Below are positions 1 through 10,855 of a DNA stretch of 64,000 nucleotides, piece by piece. Every line of letters starts with the position of its first letter. The stretch's first letter is position 1. The position numbers were made by a program, and so were the translations under genes. Location of the stretch: assembly GCF_003286085.1 (NCBI RefSeq), contig NW_020825447.1, forward strand, positions 186,001 through 250,000, written 5' to 3'. Under the pieces are notes generated by a model. That model saw nothing but the letters and a program-made list of their open reading frames with translations, had not been told where the DNA came from and ran no database searches. This stretch comes from Drosophila persimilis. Lineage: Eukaryota; Arthropoda; Insecta; Diptera; Drosophilidae.

Positions 1-458
1 AACCAAATCTGGGGATATTCACAAATCTCAGAGACTATTAAGGCTAGAGTAACCAAATTTAGTATCCGCACTCCTGTTAGATCTCACTATAAAACGTATA
101 TCTCAAAATTTCGCCTCACCCCCTTCCGCCCCCACAAAGGACGAAAATCTGTTGCATCCACAATATTGCAGATTTGAGAAAACTAAAAACGCAGAATCAT
201 AGATAATGATCATATCTATCAGGTAGCTGAATCTGGATCAGATCAGATCATTTTCGTAGCCAACAGCAAGAAATCAATTTGCAGTGGCTACGCAGCGCCC
301 GACGTCACGCTCAGACTGATTTTCTGTTTCTCTCGCACGCACTCTTTGTCGTGTCGATTAATATTAGCGGCCTCTGCCGGAGGAGAGCCATACTGACTAA
401 GTATCGAGTATAAATGTAGAGTTGCCGTACGCAGCAACTCACAACGTTCCCCCTCGTT
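1..458 (+). mobile_element. DINE-1 (Helentron-associated) element, 3' part
   Basis: This is the 3' portion of a non-coding DINE-1/INE-1-like element whose 5' half lies outside the window. It carries the family's internal blocks (CCCCTTCCGCCCCCACAAAGG, here 119-139) and the subterminal segment that includes GACGTCACGCTCAGACTG. It ends with the family 3' terminus: a short inverted repeat (GTTGC...GCAAC) about 15 bases before CCCCCTCGTT. DINE-1 elements have no genes and are mobilised in trans by Helentron Rep-helicase proteins. Small open frames inside it are chance frames that recur in every copy. The next copy starts at once at 459. Confidence 0.85.
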
Positions 459-1470
459 ATACCGGATACTCTAAATGAGTATTGGGGTATATTAGATTTG
501 TGGTGAAAATGGATGTGTGTAACGTCCAGAAGGAATCGTTTCCGACCCCATAAAGTATATATATTCTTGATCAGCATCAATAGCCGAGTCGATTGAGCCC
601 TGTCTGTCTGTCCGTCTGTCCGTCTGTCCGTCCGTTCGTCTGTCCGTCCCCTTCAGCGCCTAATGCTCAAAGACTATGAGAGCTAGAGCAACGATGTTTT
701 GGATCCAGACTTCTGTGATATGTCACTGCTACAAAAATATTTCAAAACTTTGCCCCGCCCACTTCCGCCCCCACAAAGGGCGAAAATCTGTGGCATCCAC
801 AATTTTAAAGATACGAGAAAACCAAAAACGCAGAATCGTAGAAGATGACTATATCTTCTAGAGTGCAAAATTAGATTGTATGATTCTTATAGCCAGAATC
901 ACGAAAACAATTTCACTCTTTCTCTCTCTGTCTCACTCTAACACACAGGTTTCATGGTCGGTTTTGCCAATTGCAAAATATGAGTTCGAGGATCTCAGAA
1001 CCCATAAGAGCTAGAGCAACCAAATTTGGTATCCACACTCCTGTGATATCGGACCTTGACCGTTTTGTGTCAAAATTTCGCCGCACCCCCTTCCGCCCCC
1101 GCAAAGGACGAAAATCTGGGGCAACCACAAATCTCAGAGACTATAAAGTCTAGAGTAACCAAATTTGGTATCCGCACTTCTGTTAGATCTCACTATAAAA
1201 CGAATATCTCAGAATTTCGCTCCACCCCCTTCCGCCCCCACAAAGGACGAGAATCTGTTGCATCCACAATATTGTAGATTCGGGAAAACTAAAAACGCAG
1301 AATCATAGAGAATGACCATATCTATCAGGTTGCTAAATCTGGATCAGATCAGATCATTTTTATAGCCAAAGGAAACAAATCAATTTGCAGTGGCTACGCA
1401 GCGCCCGACGTCACGCTCAGACTGATTTTCTGTCTCACTCGCACACACACTTTGTCGCTTCGTTTAATAT
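459..1470 (+). mobile_element. DINE-1 element, 3' end missing
   Basis: A second copy in the same orientation begins directly after the first with the 5' terminus ATACCGGATACTCTAAATGAG, a slightly diverged form of the family start. It carries the GTCTGTCC microsatellite and the internal blocks. It breaks off at about 1470 inside TTCGTTTAATATT, about 100 bases before the expected hairpin end, where the 3' end of a minus-strand jockey-type element begins. It is the long form, with two conserved blocks around CCGCCCCCGCAAAGGACGA, compared with the 643-bp form at 12239. Confidence 0.85.
601..649 (+). repeat. GTCTGTCC-type microsatellite inside DINE-1
   Basis: This is a run of tetranucleotide units GTCT and GTCC (TGTCTGTCTGTCCGTCTGTC and on). 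The same tract sits at the same internal position in the other copies that keep their 5' half: about 12381-12430, 40745-40808, 42765-42808 (complement), 47400-47465 (complement), 53161-53200, 56420-56468 (complement) and 59352-59397 (complement). Unit number differs between copies. It is a normal core of DINE-1 elements. Confidence 0.9.
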
Positions 1471-1531
1471 TTTATTTATATTGAGTAGATACATACATTA
1501 TTTACAATATTTACAAAAAGTTAATGAGATA

Positions 1532-4256
1532 TTATAGGAGGGACCTAGTAGGGAGATCCAGTGGGTGACACCTTTTGAGTCTTCTTTTCCTTGGCGGGTT
1601 AATTAGACGTCTGGCTAGAGCATTAGGGTGACCACCAAGTCGTTGCAAGTACCTTGCTGCATGTAATTGTATCACATCGCCCACTTTGGGAACCTTTAGG
1701 TCCCTCTCGATGTCACTGTTTCGCATGTACCATGGAGCATTGCATATTCGTCGTAGAATTTTTGACTGAGCAACTCTGATTTTATTTAAGTTGGTTTTTG
1801 CCGCGATGCCGTATACTTGAAGTGCGTATTTCCATATGGGGCTGAGGATGGACTTGTATATCGTGACTTTGCTGTACAGCGACAGCTTATTTCTTGGTGC
1901 AAGTAGCCACGCCATCTTTCCCGCTTTCGCCATCACCGACTGTCGAACCATGGTAGTATGGGTTTTGAAATTTAGTGACCTGTCGAGTACAACACCTAGG
2001 TATTTGTACGAGCTCTTGTGCGTAAGTGTGGAGCCCAGCATATTAATGCCTCCGCAAGAAAGTGTTCTCGTAGCAAAAGTAACATTAGCACATTTGCTGC
2101 TGTTGATGCCTATGTTCCATTTCTGAGCCCAGACCTCAAAGCTGCTCACATATTGTTGCAGAGCTTCCGTAGCTAGATTTAGGCTTGGACTTCTGGTCAG
2201 CACTGCAGTGTCATCCGCGTAGGTTGCTATCAACACATCGTCCTCGTCCAACCCAGTTATTACCGTTGAGGAAGGCATATCGGCTGTTTATAGGGTATAT
2301 AACGTTGGTCCAAGAACACTGCCTTGTGGGACGCCTGCACAGATTAGGCGCTTCGATGATTTTGCTCCATTTACAACAACACTAAAACTTCTGTCCATTA
2401 GAAAGCTACTCACCAGCTGGAATAGCTGCGGGGGCAATATGTTTCTCAGCTTAAAGAGGAGGCCATCATGCCACACCCTGTCAAACGCTTGTTGAATGTC
2501 CATAAACACAGCTACCGAATACATTTTTTGCTCCATTGCATCAAGCGCGAAGTTGACCACATGATGAAGTTGTTCTGGCGTGCCGTGACCTTTTCTAAAT
2601 CCAAACTGCCACTTTGGAATTCTTTGCTTTACAGGTTCAAGCTGCATGATGCGGTTCAGTATCATTCTTTCCGTCATCTTCCCTAGCGCTGAGAGCAGGC
2701 TAATTGGTCTGTAGCCATCGACTTCTGTATGTTGTTTTTCTGGCTTAGGTACCATGGAGATTAGCGCCGTCTTCCAGCAGGTAGGAAAGTGTCCTATCCT
2801 AAGAATGCTGTTGAGGAGCAGCACTATAAATAGCAGGGCTTTTTTAGGCAGAAGTTTTAAAGTCCTGTTGTCCAGCAGGTCCTCTCCAGGGGATTTTTTT
2901 GGCCTTCAGCTTCTTAATTTGCTGCACCACCTCTTGAAATGTGACTGGGCTTGCTGGCAAGGACATTTGAAATGGCATTTCCAATTGTAGCTCGACGGCC
3001 CTTCGTGTAACAGCAGACGTAAGATTAAATGGTTTAAATCATTGCTCTAAACTGTCTGCGAAGATATCAGCCTTTTGCTGACTGGAGTAGCACCAACCGC
3101 CTGCTGGATTTTTAATTGGCGATTTAGGCATGACTACTCTTTTAAATCGGCTTGTAAGCTTCCAGAGAGTATAGTTGAAAGATGCATCGGGGCCAGCTTT
3201 TTCTAGAATGTTATCAATGCTCGTCTGCTTGACTTTTGCAAGAACCTTTTGCAGTCGGTTTGATAGTCTCAAGTAGATTTGATGAACTCGAGTATCACCC
3301 GTTCTCGCATACTCTCTTCTTACTCTTCTTTTCAGGCGCAGGAGTGCAACGGCACTCGGGGGAAGAGTATCTTGTCGTCGTTGGCTTGGTGAACATTGGT
3401 TTACAGGCGCAGCAGAAGATGCAGCCAATATTACGTTTCTCATAAATATCGATATTGCATCTTCTATATCATCGGGACTTTTTATTTCCGTGTTGAGGTT
3501 GATTCTGCTATCTAGTTCGGCTTGAAATACTTCAACGCAAGAGCCTCGAGGGAGAATTTGTTGCTTCATAGTTTTGATTTGAGGAGAATGATGCACTGAT
3601 GCTACAATTGGCAGGTGATCCGAGGAGAGTTCATATTTAATTTCGACTGACAGCTTATTTTGCGCAATCCCGTTGACAATGAAAAAGTCGAGAGCAGAAG
3701 GTGTAAGGCGAGTGTTGTATGAGAATAAAGTTGCCTCGCCAGTGGCAAGGATTTCGCATGTGCTACTGACGATGGCCTCTTGCAATCGCTTCCCTCGACA
3801 GCATGATCTGACGTTACCCCACCATGGGTGCTTTGCGTTAAAGTCACCGCCTGCGGTGAATCTGTTCCCCAGGCTAAGAAAAAGTTGTTCAAAATCAGTT
3901 GTACTCCAAGGTTGGTTGGGTGGCAGGTATATTGAGGAGATCTTGATGCATCCAATATTGGTCGGCACACTCACGCTGGCAACTTGTATGTTTATCCTGG
4001 ACGTAGGTTCTTTCTGAGCATGGACAATGGACGATCGTATGAACAGAGCAGAGCCACTTTTCGATGTTCCACTGGGATGATCAGCGTAATATTGGTCGTA
4101 TCCTGGTACGAATGCTCTCAGACCAGGGCGCATATGTGTCTCTGTTATCAACATTACATCGATTTTATTAGCATTAAGGAAAAGTCTAAGTTCTTCAATG
4201 CTCTTGACTAGCCCTCGTGCATTTCATAATCCGATTTTTAATTGAAGCTTGTTCAT
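1532..4256 (-). pseudogene. Jockey-clade ORF2 (endonuclease + reverse transcriptase), broken
   Basis: ORF2 would copy element RNA into DNA at a nick made by its own endonuclease. It begins at the ATG at 4256-4254. The endonuclease is recognisable by the motifs LITETH, GGDFNAKHPWWG and SSDHLPI. The reverse transcriptase shows GYRPISLLS, FMDIQQAFDRVWH, GVPQGSVLGPT and YADD (codons 2221-2210). A C-terminal region follows, ending near 1532. There are four lesions: in-frame stops near 4226-4224, at 3041-3039 and at 2290-2288, and a one-base length change in the run of seven T at 2894-2900 that shifts the frame. Domain order and length are otherwise normal, so decay was by small mutations. Confidence 0.9.
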
Positions 4257-5302
4257 TTTGAAATAAGCTTCTGTACCAGGTCGCGGAAGGCTTTGTTTGC
4301 CTCCATCGTATCTTGTATTAGTTTGAACATTTGATCCATTCTACTATTAAGGTCGTTTATAGCTTTTTCTAATATTTTGAATTTGCTACTAAAATGTTGA
4401 TCTTCAGCACCATTAAACAACCGGGAGCTGTCATGTAATGTGTTTACGTTAATATTTTTCTCTGCACGCGGTCTTGCTATGTCTGCATAGGAGAACCCAC
4501 TCCTCACATTGGCATTTGAGATGACTTGCGATCTGACTGGGTGATTTTTATTTTTGCTACTGGCAGGTATTCCATCTTCTGGTAGTCTGGCTGTCGGCTT
4601 AAGCTTCTTGCTCAGTTCAATTCTGACTGAACAACTTTTATAGCTAGATAGGTGATCTTCGCCACGCAAATAGCTGGAGGCTTAGGCACTATGCTTGGAT
4701 ACTGCTCATTGCTAGCTTCGTTTGCTACTAGACCATGTTGCTCTTCTTCGTCCAGTTCCATGACAGATTCAGCTTCTTCAGATAGCGCTGCATAGCGATT
4801 ATTTAGAAGTGCTACTGAAGGGGTAGTAACAGGTGTACAATTTTGGCGGCCCTTGAATGGGTGATTTTTTGGAATAGCTGGGTGTGTAGTCTTTTGAATT
4901 GTTTTTGAGACTTTATCAGCTCTTTTTTGCTTTTTACTAATAGAGACCATTGGCATCTGAAAGTTACAATCTTTTCCTTGGGATACTTTTTTTGGCTAAG
5001 CCTGAAGTAGACGCCTCAGCTCTCGAGGTGCTCGGTACAGAACATATGCTGCCAGTTACTGTATTTGCCATTGAGTAATTCGCTTGACAGTTCCCTGTTG
5101 AAAAAGATAGTGTGCTCGTGGTAATAGTGCTTGTAGTCGTTGCGATCAAGCTACTATTGTAGTTAGGCGTTCCAATTGCCTTATATAGGTCTTTAGCCAA
5201 GCTGGCACGCAATTCTGCAGGTGCACCAGCTATTTTCCTCATCTTATCAGTCGCTGAAAGCTTATCACTAAGCTGGGAATGATCAGGTGAGTCTACGTCC
5301 AT
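4253..5302 (-). pseudogene. Jockey-clade ORF1 (gag-like), internally deleted
   Basis: The N-terminal part starts at 5302 (MDVDSPDHSQLSDK) and is low-complexity, rich in Ser and Thr. A frame change near 4960 leads to a segment with NRYAALSEEAE, typical of ORF1 in this clade. Near 4670 the frame changes again and the protein resumes inside what looks like the last half of a zinc knuckle (GEDHLSSYKSC), then runs to the stop at 4253. The central nucleic-acid-binding domain and the first knuckles are therefore missing. ORF1 normally coats the element RNA; this copy could not. Confidence 0.75.
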
Positions 5303-5310
5303 TTTTTGGC

Positions 5311-6043
5311 GTAGTAGTAGCGGCGGTGGGGGGAAGGGACTTTTGTCATGTCAGGGGGGGCACGGCACGGCACACGACAGACACCACAAAAACAGGGCAC
5401 CACAGAAAAAAGGAAATGGCGACACGGCAAAGAACAATCAAAAAGAGGCGACACGAAACGACACGACACGGTTATAAACGTCCGACGATCTCAACCTCTC
5501 GAGCAGGTGGACGAGATGAGAGTGGCAGACGAGGTTCATGGTGGAACTCTCCATGTCCGCCTACTCTCACACTTTCCCATCCACACGAAAGGCCCGATCG
5601 CCGATCGTCATTTACCGGTGCTCTCACCCCCGGCTCCACTTTCACTCACCCCAATATTGAGTGAGATGAAAGTGGTCCGAGGTCAGCAGCACCGATAAGT
5701 AGGCAATGGAAAATTGCATTGGCTGTTTATTTTAGTGGCTGCCTGTGTTGTAGTTGGTTAATAGCCTGTGTCGTATGTTCACAGCGCCGTGTGTATTGGC
5801 TGCTCTATTGTCGGGGGATGGGATGGGATGGGAAGGGGAAAGTTTGCCTGCTCCCGTATAACGACCCGGATACTGTAAACTTTCGGATCTTTCGATCCGG
5901 CCGCGAGACGCTCCGAGACGACCGCATTTTGTGTGTTATCGGCGCGGTATTTTCCTAATTGGCGTGGTATTTTTTGGGTCATTAATGGCGTTGCCACTTG
6001 TCAGGTATTGGGGAATGGGTGATAGTTGGGAAAGAAGAAGAAG
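5311..6043. other. Unassigned sequence between jockey and Ulysses-like remnants
   Basis: I see no convincing gene here. The first part is rich in CACGGCACGGCACACGACA-like short repeats and may be the 5' leader of the jockey-type element. The middle holds GGGATGGGATGGGATGGGAA and a short inverted repeat, CGGATCTTTCGATCCGG. The right end is an AGAAGAAGAAGAAGG run just before the Ulysses-like LTR sequence starts. Open frames here show no family signature. Confidence 0.4.
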
Positions 6044-6811
6044 AAGGTTGCATGGTTCCGATATAAGATATTTAGCCTTGGTTCATTTCCAAACTAACTT
6101 TATTTAAGCAATCCATAGTTCTTCATTTAAATTCCTATAAAACCTAACGCTAATAGAATTTAGTACCTAATATAAGCCTGCTATTCGATATTGTCTTACA
6201 TTTATAGGGTATTACTATACAGCATATACTGGGGAAAGAATATAATAGGGGCGAGGTAGGGTATAATGATCTTAAATCTATAAAAATGATTAGTAGTAGG
6301 TATACATAAATGCACTAGCTAGGTTATGGGTTCATCATAGGAACAAGAAAACTTCAAAAAAAACAACTTCAGACAAAAATCGGGTATATGGAAAATCGCT
6401 TAAAGGCATGAGTAATATGTGTATAAAACCGTGATCATGGTTGAAGACCAACGAATAGTTACCGCACATTCATTCTTTTCAGATGGATTACTTGGTTCAG
6501 GATAATCACTTACGATACGATTAATAGCTTTGACTCCCACACAGAAAGATCTTTCGTTGCGTGTTGGATGAGATGATTTGATGGGTGGAGGAGTATTTTT
6601 TTCGTTGGACGTTGACATGCAATGACTGCATCTATCAAGAGGCGATGCAATTACTGCACCGTCAAGTGGCCCGTGTGACACCAGCAGAAGGCTGTTACGC
6701 GCGGATCCCAGGCAAAACGCAGCCCTCCTCCCGCCCAACCGACCGAGGGGCGCTGCCGCATGACGCGCGGTGCGTAGCCGAACCAAACGCGAGCATGCAA
6801 GAAAGATAGAT
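6044..6811 (-). mobile_element. Ulysses/Osvaldo-like element: truncated 3' LTR and adjacent end
   Basis: From GGTTGCATGGTTCCGATATA to about 6355 this matches the U3-side part of the LTR at 16931-17276 almost base for base. The following stretch, 6373-6595, matches 57675-57900 next to another LTR copy, so it is probably the internal sequence just before the 3' LTR. The rest of the LTR is missing: at 6043 the sequence changes to something unrelated. About 20 bases between AACTTCAAA and the internal part are missing compared with the 57611 copy. It is separated from its pol gene by the CR1-like element. Confidence 0.65.
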
Positions 6812-6901
6812 ATTAGACTAACATTCGAGGAAAATTAGCACTAAACTTGTTAAGAAATTAAGCATGCAATAAAATACAAAATACAAATACCACTACAATT
6901 A

Positions 6902-9726
6902 CTAATTACTAGAAAGGTGTGTAAGGATTAGTAATTTAATAAGAGGAAGAGAATTAGTGGAGGATATAATATGGTAGAGGGAATTATAATCCGAGCATAA
7001 GACCATAAACGGTTCATGCAAGGAATAATTCGATCTACAAAGTGGAAGGAACAACGGTATAAAGTTTCTAGTCAGTCTAATAGGAATCGTGAAGTTTATG
7101 CGGCTCAACAGATCAGGGCTGTCTATGTCACCCCTGATCAAGTTGTGCATAAATATCACACCAAGCATTTTTCTACGGTTAACTAAGGATGGGAGGTTTA
7201 CTAATAATAGTCTACTAGAGTAAGATGGGAGTCTTACACCCGCATCCCAGTTAAGGCCCCGCAGAGCAAAGAGTAAAAAGTTTTTCTGTACTGATTCTAT
7301 ACGGTCCTGGTGTACTTTGTACTGAGGGCACCATACACAGGAGCCGTATTCTAAGATCGGACGAACAAGCGAGGTATAGAGAGTCTTTGTTATATAGGGG
7401 TCGTCAAATTCCTTTGACCACCTCTTTATAAACCCAAGCACGCCCATGGCCTTATTTACCATGGTAGAAATGTGTTCGGAAAACTTTAACTTGGGATCTA
7501 ACATAACACCCAGATCATCCACCAGGGTAATTCTCTCAAGAGAACCCCCAAATAGGGTGTAGGGAGCCAACAAAGGGTTAGAACGATGAAATGTCATAAC
7601 TTTGCATTTCGAGGCATTAAGGTGTAACAAGTTTGCACAACACCATGACTGAAAGCTATTGAGATCGGATTGCAAGCGAGAATGAAATGAAATGTCCTTG
7701 TACTGGACACAGAGTTTAACATCATCCGCATACATAAGTACTCGAGAGTATGTTATTACTGAAGGCAAGTCATTAATAAAGAGTGTGAAGAGTAAGGGGC
7801 CTAGATGGCTGCCCTGTGGTACTCCCGAAGAAACCTTTACTGGTAAAGAGAGGGAGCTTTTGAAGAGGACTCTTTGAGACCTAGAACAAAGATAGCTAGA
7901 AATCCATCTCAGGAGGTTGGGCGGAAACCCTAAAAGGTCAAGTTTATGTGCTAAAAGGGAATGGTTTACAGAGTCGAATGCTTTACTAAAGTCGGTGTAA
8001 ATAACATCCGTCTGTAAGTTACCTTGAAAGCCTTTAATAATGAAAGAGGTAAACTCTAACAAGTTGGTGGTGGTTGCTCGCCGCCTTATAAATCCATGCT
8101 GAGTTGGAGATATAAGTGACTTGCAGAGATGTTGCAAGTGCGGAGTTAAAGCCTTCTCAAACAATTTGGGAATAGCGGATAACTTTGCTATACCTCTATA
8201 ATTTTTTGCATCAGACTTGCTACCTTTTTTATGGAGAGGAATTATAAACGATTCCTTCCAGATTGGGGGGAAGCAAGAGGAATCAATGGACATGGTGAAT
8301 AGTTTAAGCAATGGTCCACATAGAGCCTCGGCGCAGTACCTGAGTACACAACCTGGAACCCCGTCTGGACCCGGTGAAAACACCGGCTTAACTAGTCGAA
8401 GATCTTGAAGTAGGGAATATTCATTTAACAAGGGACTGAAAATGCCGTTCGACCTCGGTAATCCGTATGGGTACGGTTGACCAGAGTAGCGTTCCTCAGA
8501 ATAGGTGGTTTGGAAAAACTGGGCAAAAAGATCGGCAATTGCCTGATCATTATTTGCCGACGTATTACAAAATGATAGCGAGGATGGGTGTGCGGACGTT
8601 CTACGCTTACTGTTTACGAAGCAGTAAAACTGTTTAGGGTCCTGAGAAAACGTATCCTGCAACGAGATAGGTAGTTCTTATAGCATTGAGCATTAAGAAC
8701 TGAAAAGTTTGACCGAGCTATTACATAACGAGAGTGAGAAGTAGGAGAACCCACTTCTTGAAATTTTTTATAAAGTCTTGATTTTAAGTTTTTTAGACTG
8801 GATAACTCTTTGGTAAACCAAGGGGGTTTTCCAGATCTAATCGGACAAGAAAGCGGGACACAAGAATCAAAAAATGTGCCAAGAGCATTGTAAAAAATGT
8901 TTGTGCCTTTTGTGACATCAGTGCACAAGTACAAAGCGGACCAATCAAAATCCCTAATTAGGTTATTAAGCTTCGCAAACTCGGCTTTACGAAAGCAGCG
9001 GACACGTTCAGGTAGTCTACTCGACCGATCCAATACAGTTGGTCCTATGTCTAGCGACACCTCGAAAGCAGGGTGGTAGGCGTCTTCAGGTATAGTGAGC
9101 GGAAGGGCTCGGGTTAACAACACTATGGTCGGATCCGATACAAAGCATAGATCAAGCAATCGACCCAAGGAATTTTTCACATGATTGACTTGAGACAGGG
9201 ACAGGTCAAGCAAGCCGTCAACAAAGTCATGTCGTGACATGGGCACTAGGATACTAGACTCGTTTACCGAAGACCAAACAGTTCCTGGCAAGTTGAAGTC
9301 ACCAAGAACTATCATACGATCTTTATCAGATAGCGAGGAAGCAACAGCGGTTAAAGCGGACAAGTGCTGCTCATAAATTGAAATATCCGAAGAAGGTGGG
9401 ATATACGAGCAAGTAATGAATATAGCGAAAGCGGGAAGAATCAGTTTTACACACAGGAATTCCAGTTCCTGTTGAACTTGGACTGTGAAGTGTTCTGACG
9501 TGAAGTAAGAGTCCACTGCAATTAGAACCCCTCCTGCACGTCGAGACGAACGGTCCTTTCTAAAAGTTGTTTACCGACCTGCCAAAACCTCGGAACTAAG
9601 AATGTCCGGCTTTAACCAGGTTTCAGTAAACACAATAACGTGGGAAGCAAATGTAACACTATCCCGGAAAAGAATGCTGAGCTTACTACGCAAGCCTCTT
9701 ACATTCTGATAGGTTACTAAAAGAGA
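6902..9726 (-). pseudogene. CR1-like ORF2 (endonuclease + reverse transcriptase), lightly broken
   Basis: The endonuclease begins near 9726 (VTYQNVRGLRSKL, FTETWLKPD), continues through VLGDFNLPG and ends with the YHPAFEV region. The reverse transcriptase follows, with KNYRGIAKLSAIPKLFEKAL, YTDFSKAFDSVNH, GVPQGSHLGPLLF and YADD (codons at 7732-7721). The reading frame ends at 6902. Two lesions are visible: an in-frame TAA near 9570 in the endonuclease and a one- or two-base frame change between about 8690 and 8640 in the linker before the RT. The RT half (586 codons from 8662) is open and keeps its catalytic aspartates. Confidence 0.9.
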
Positions 9727-9728
9727 AG

Positions 9729-10433
9729 TTAGTTTTTTGGAAAGGTTGGAGCAAGATGGGAAGTTGAGGAAGAGGAAGTTGAGGTTGAGGGTGGCACGCT
9801 GGAAAGATTTGGAAGCGATATGGGGGGCCTATTCTTCTTCTTAGCCTTAAACTCCTTCACCACCAAATGCTCCGGCCAAAATTTGGTGGAGCAAATGGTG
9901 TCAAATTGAGTTGGGGAGATGCTTATCTTAAACGACGCTATCTCCCTGGCATAAGAGAAGTTAAATTTCTCCACCTTTACACCCACGGCTTTTATTTTGC
10001 TTTGAATGAAAGCAGTTACATCATTAGATGTGAGGTCAGGGGCCAGCCGTGAAACAAAAACTTGTCGTTTTGGTGGGACTCCCACCAGTGGTTTAGTCAC
10101 CGCAGGTCTAGTACCTGTGGTGGCAATATCCGGAGGTCCGGAACGTCTATTTACTGGTGGGATCGGGATAGACGGGACAACTAGTGAACTTGCGGACACC
10201 ACGGACACGGACGCAGCAGACGTACTTGGCTGCACATTCTCCGAGGCGATGAATTCGGCTACCGAATCTGCATCGCCAGCAGCTTTCGTTGCCTTTGGAG
10301 TGGCAAACGAGATCAACTGCTGCACACTTGGAGTGGTCGGAGTCAATTTTTCGGCGGCGGAGTATGATGATGTGTGTGATTGTGAGGAGTATCTGCATAG
10401 ATGATGAGATGAATGCGTGGCAACCAAAATCAA
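9729..10433 (-). CDS. CR1-like ORF1 protein
   Basis: A 234-residue frame lies immediately upstream of ORF2, separated by two or three bases. The N-terminal half is Ser/Thr/Ala/Pro rich and probably disordered. Residues of about 120-200 (RQVFVSRLAPDLTSNDV, ASFKISISPTQFD, STKFWPEHLVVKEF) match the conserved nucleic-acid-binding segment of ORF1 in arthropod CR1-type elements. The C-terminus is Ser/Thr rich. No zinc finger or PHD finger is seen N-terminally, where related elements can have one, so the 5' part may be short or this start may not be the real one. The frame is intact. Confidence 0.65.
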   Translation of the reverse strand: MILVATHSSHHLCRYSSQSHTSSYSAAEKLTPTTPSVQQLISFATPKATKAAGDADSVAEFIASENVQPSTSAASVSVVSASSLVVPSIPIPPVNRRSGPPDIATTGTRPAVTKPLVGVPPKRQVFVSRLAPDLTSNDVTAFIQSKIKAVGVKVEKFNFSYAREIASFKISISPTQFDTICSTKFWPEHLVVKEFKAKKKNRPPISLPNLSSVPPSTSTSSSSTSHLAPTFPKN

Positions 10434-10855
10434 AAACTGTAAAAATAATCGGTATTAATACACTACTCATTTGTTCAAGTTCGATTTAGCCCATGGACAG
10501 GAATTCCATTTTTGTTTATACCGGATTTAATTGGCTGTTGCAAATTTTTGCCGTATCAAAAGAACGTAGTTAAACAGAAAGCGCATAAAAAAACAGGGTT
10601 TCGCATATCGGGTCTAATTTCGAAAGAAAGATAGAAAATATAACTAAATCCGAGGCGGGGTCGATGCTTCCCGGCTGGAGACCGAGTTCCTACTCGAGGT
10701 CTGAAGGTGGCACACGATTGTACCGGGCGCAGGTAACTTCAGCTGCTTCCGATGCCAAGGGTCAATGACCGCAGTCCATCTGCGGCGTGAGGTTAGGTAC
10801 ACCCGCACACTTGATGGCTCGTGGGGCGACTGGTGTATTTGAAGAGAGACTCAGA
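10434..10855 (-). other. Leader of the CR1-like element
   Basis: This stretch lies between the start of ORF1 and the broken end of the Ulysses-like integrase. The part at 10640-10800 is GC-rich on the minus strand (CGGTCTCCAGCCGGGAAGC) and reads like a non-LTR 5' untranslated region with an internal promoter. I infer this from position only. No coding signature is present. Confidence 0.4.

Larger units (their letters stand above)
1471..5310 (-). mobile_element. Jockey-clade non-LTR retrotransposon, degenerate
   Basis: A two-ORF non-LTR element lies on the minus strand. Its 3' end is near 1471, where the complement ends in an AT-rich tail (TATAAATAAA), and its 5' end lies just beyond 5302. 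ORF1 is gag-like. ORF2 has an apurinic endonuclease followed by a reverse transcriptase with the jockey-clade signatures GVPQGSVLGPTLY and YADD. ORF1 and ORF2 overlap as ATGA at 4253-4256. The protein resembles the BS/Helena/TART group within the clade, but I cannot name the family. Several disabling lesions show it is a dead copy. Confidence 0.85.
6812..10855 (-). mobile_element. CR1-like non-LTR retrotransposon, nearly full length
   Basis: A minus-strand non-LTR element of about 4 kb contains a leader (10855-10434), ORF1 (10433-9729), ORF2 (9726-6902) and a short AT-rich 3' region. ORF2 resembles the CR1 group of arthropods: GVPQGSHLGPLLF, MYADDVKL and a C-terminal segment of about 250 residues. 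It sits between the integrase part of the Ulysses-like pol (which ends at 10856) and the 3' end of the same element at 6044-6811, so it most likely inserted there. I could not find an unambiguous target duplication. The lesions are few, suggesting a younger age than the jockey copy on its left. Confidence 0.75.

Noticed and set aside
676..1277. Open frames such as RARATKFGIHTPVISDLDRF that recur in several places on both strands
   Set aside because: They are translations of DINE-1 internal blocks. They vary in frame between copies and have no domain, and DINE-1 is non-coding.
5287..5698. Arg/Thr-rich overlapping frames as a basic protein gene
   Set aside because: Two overlapping frames are open because of CACGG-type low-complexity sequence. 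There is no supporting signal.
6400..6786. 128-codon minus-strand frame as a gene
   Set aside because: Part of it lies in a repeat shared with 57675-57900 beside an LTR. It has no recognisable domain and looks like the end of the Ulysses-like element.
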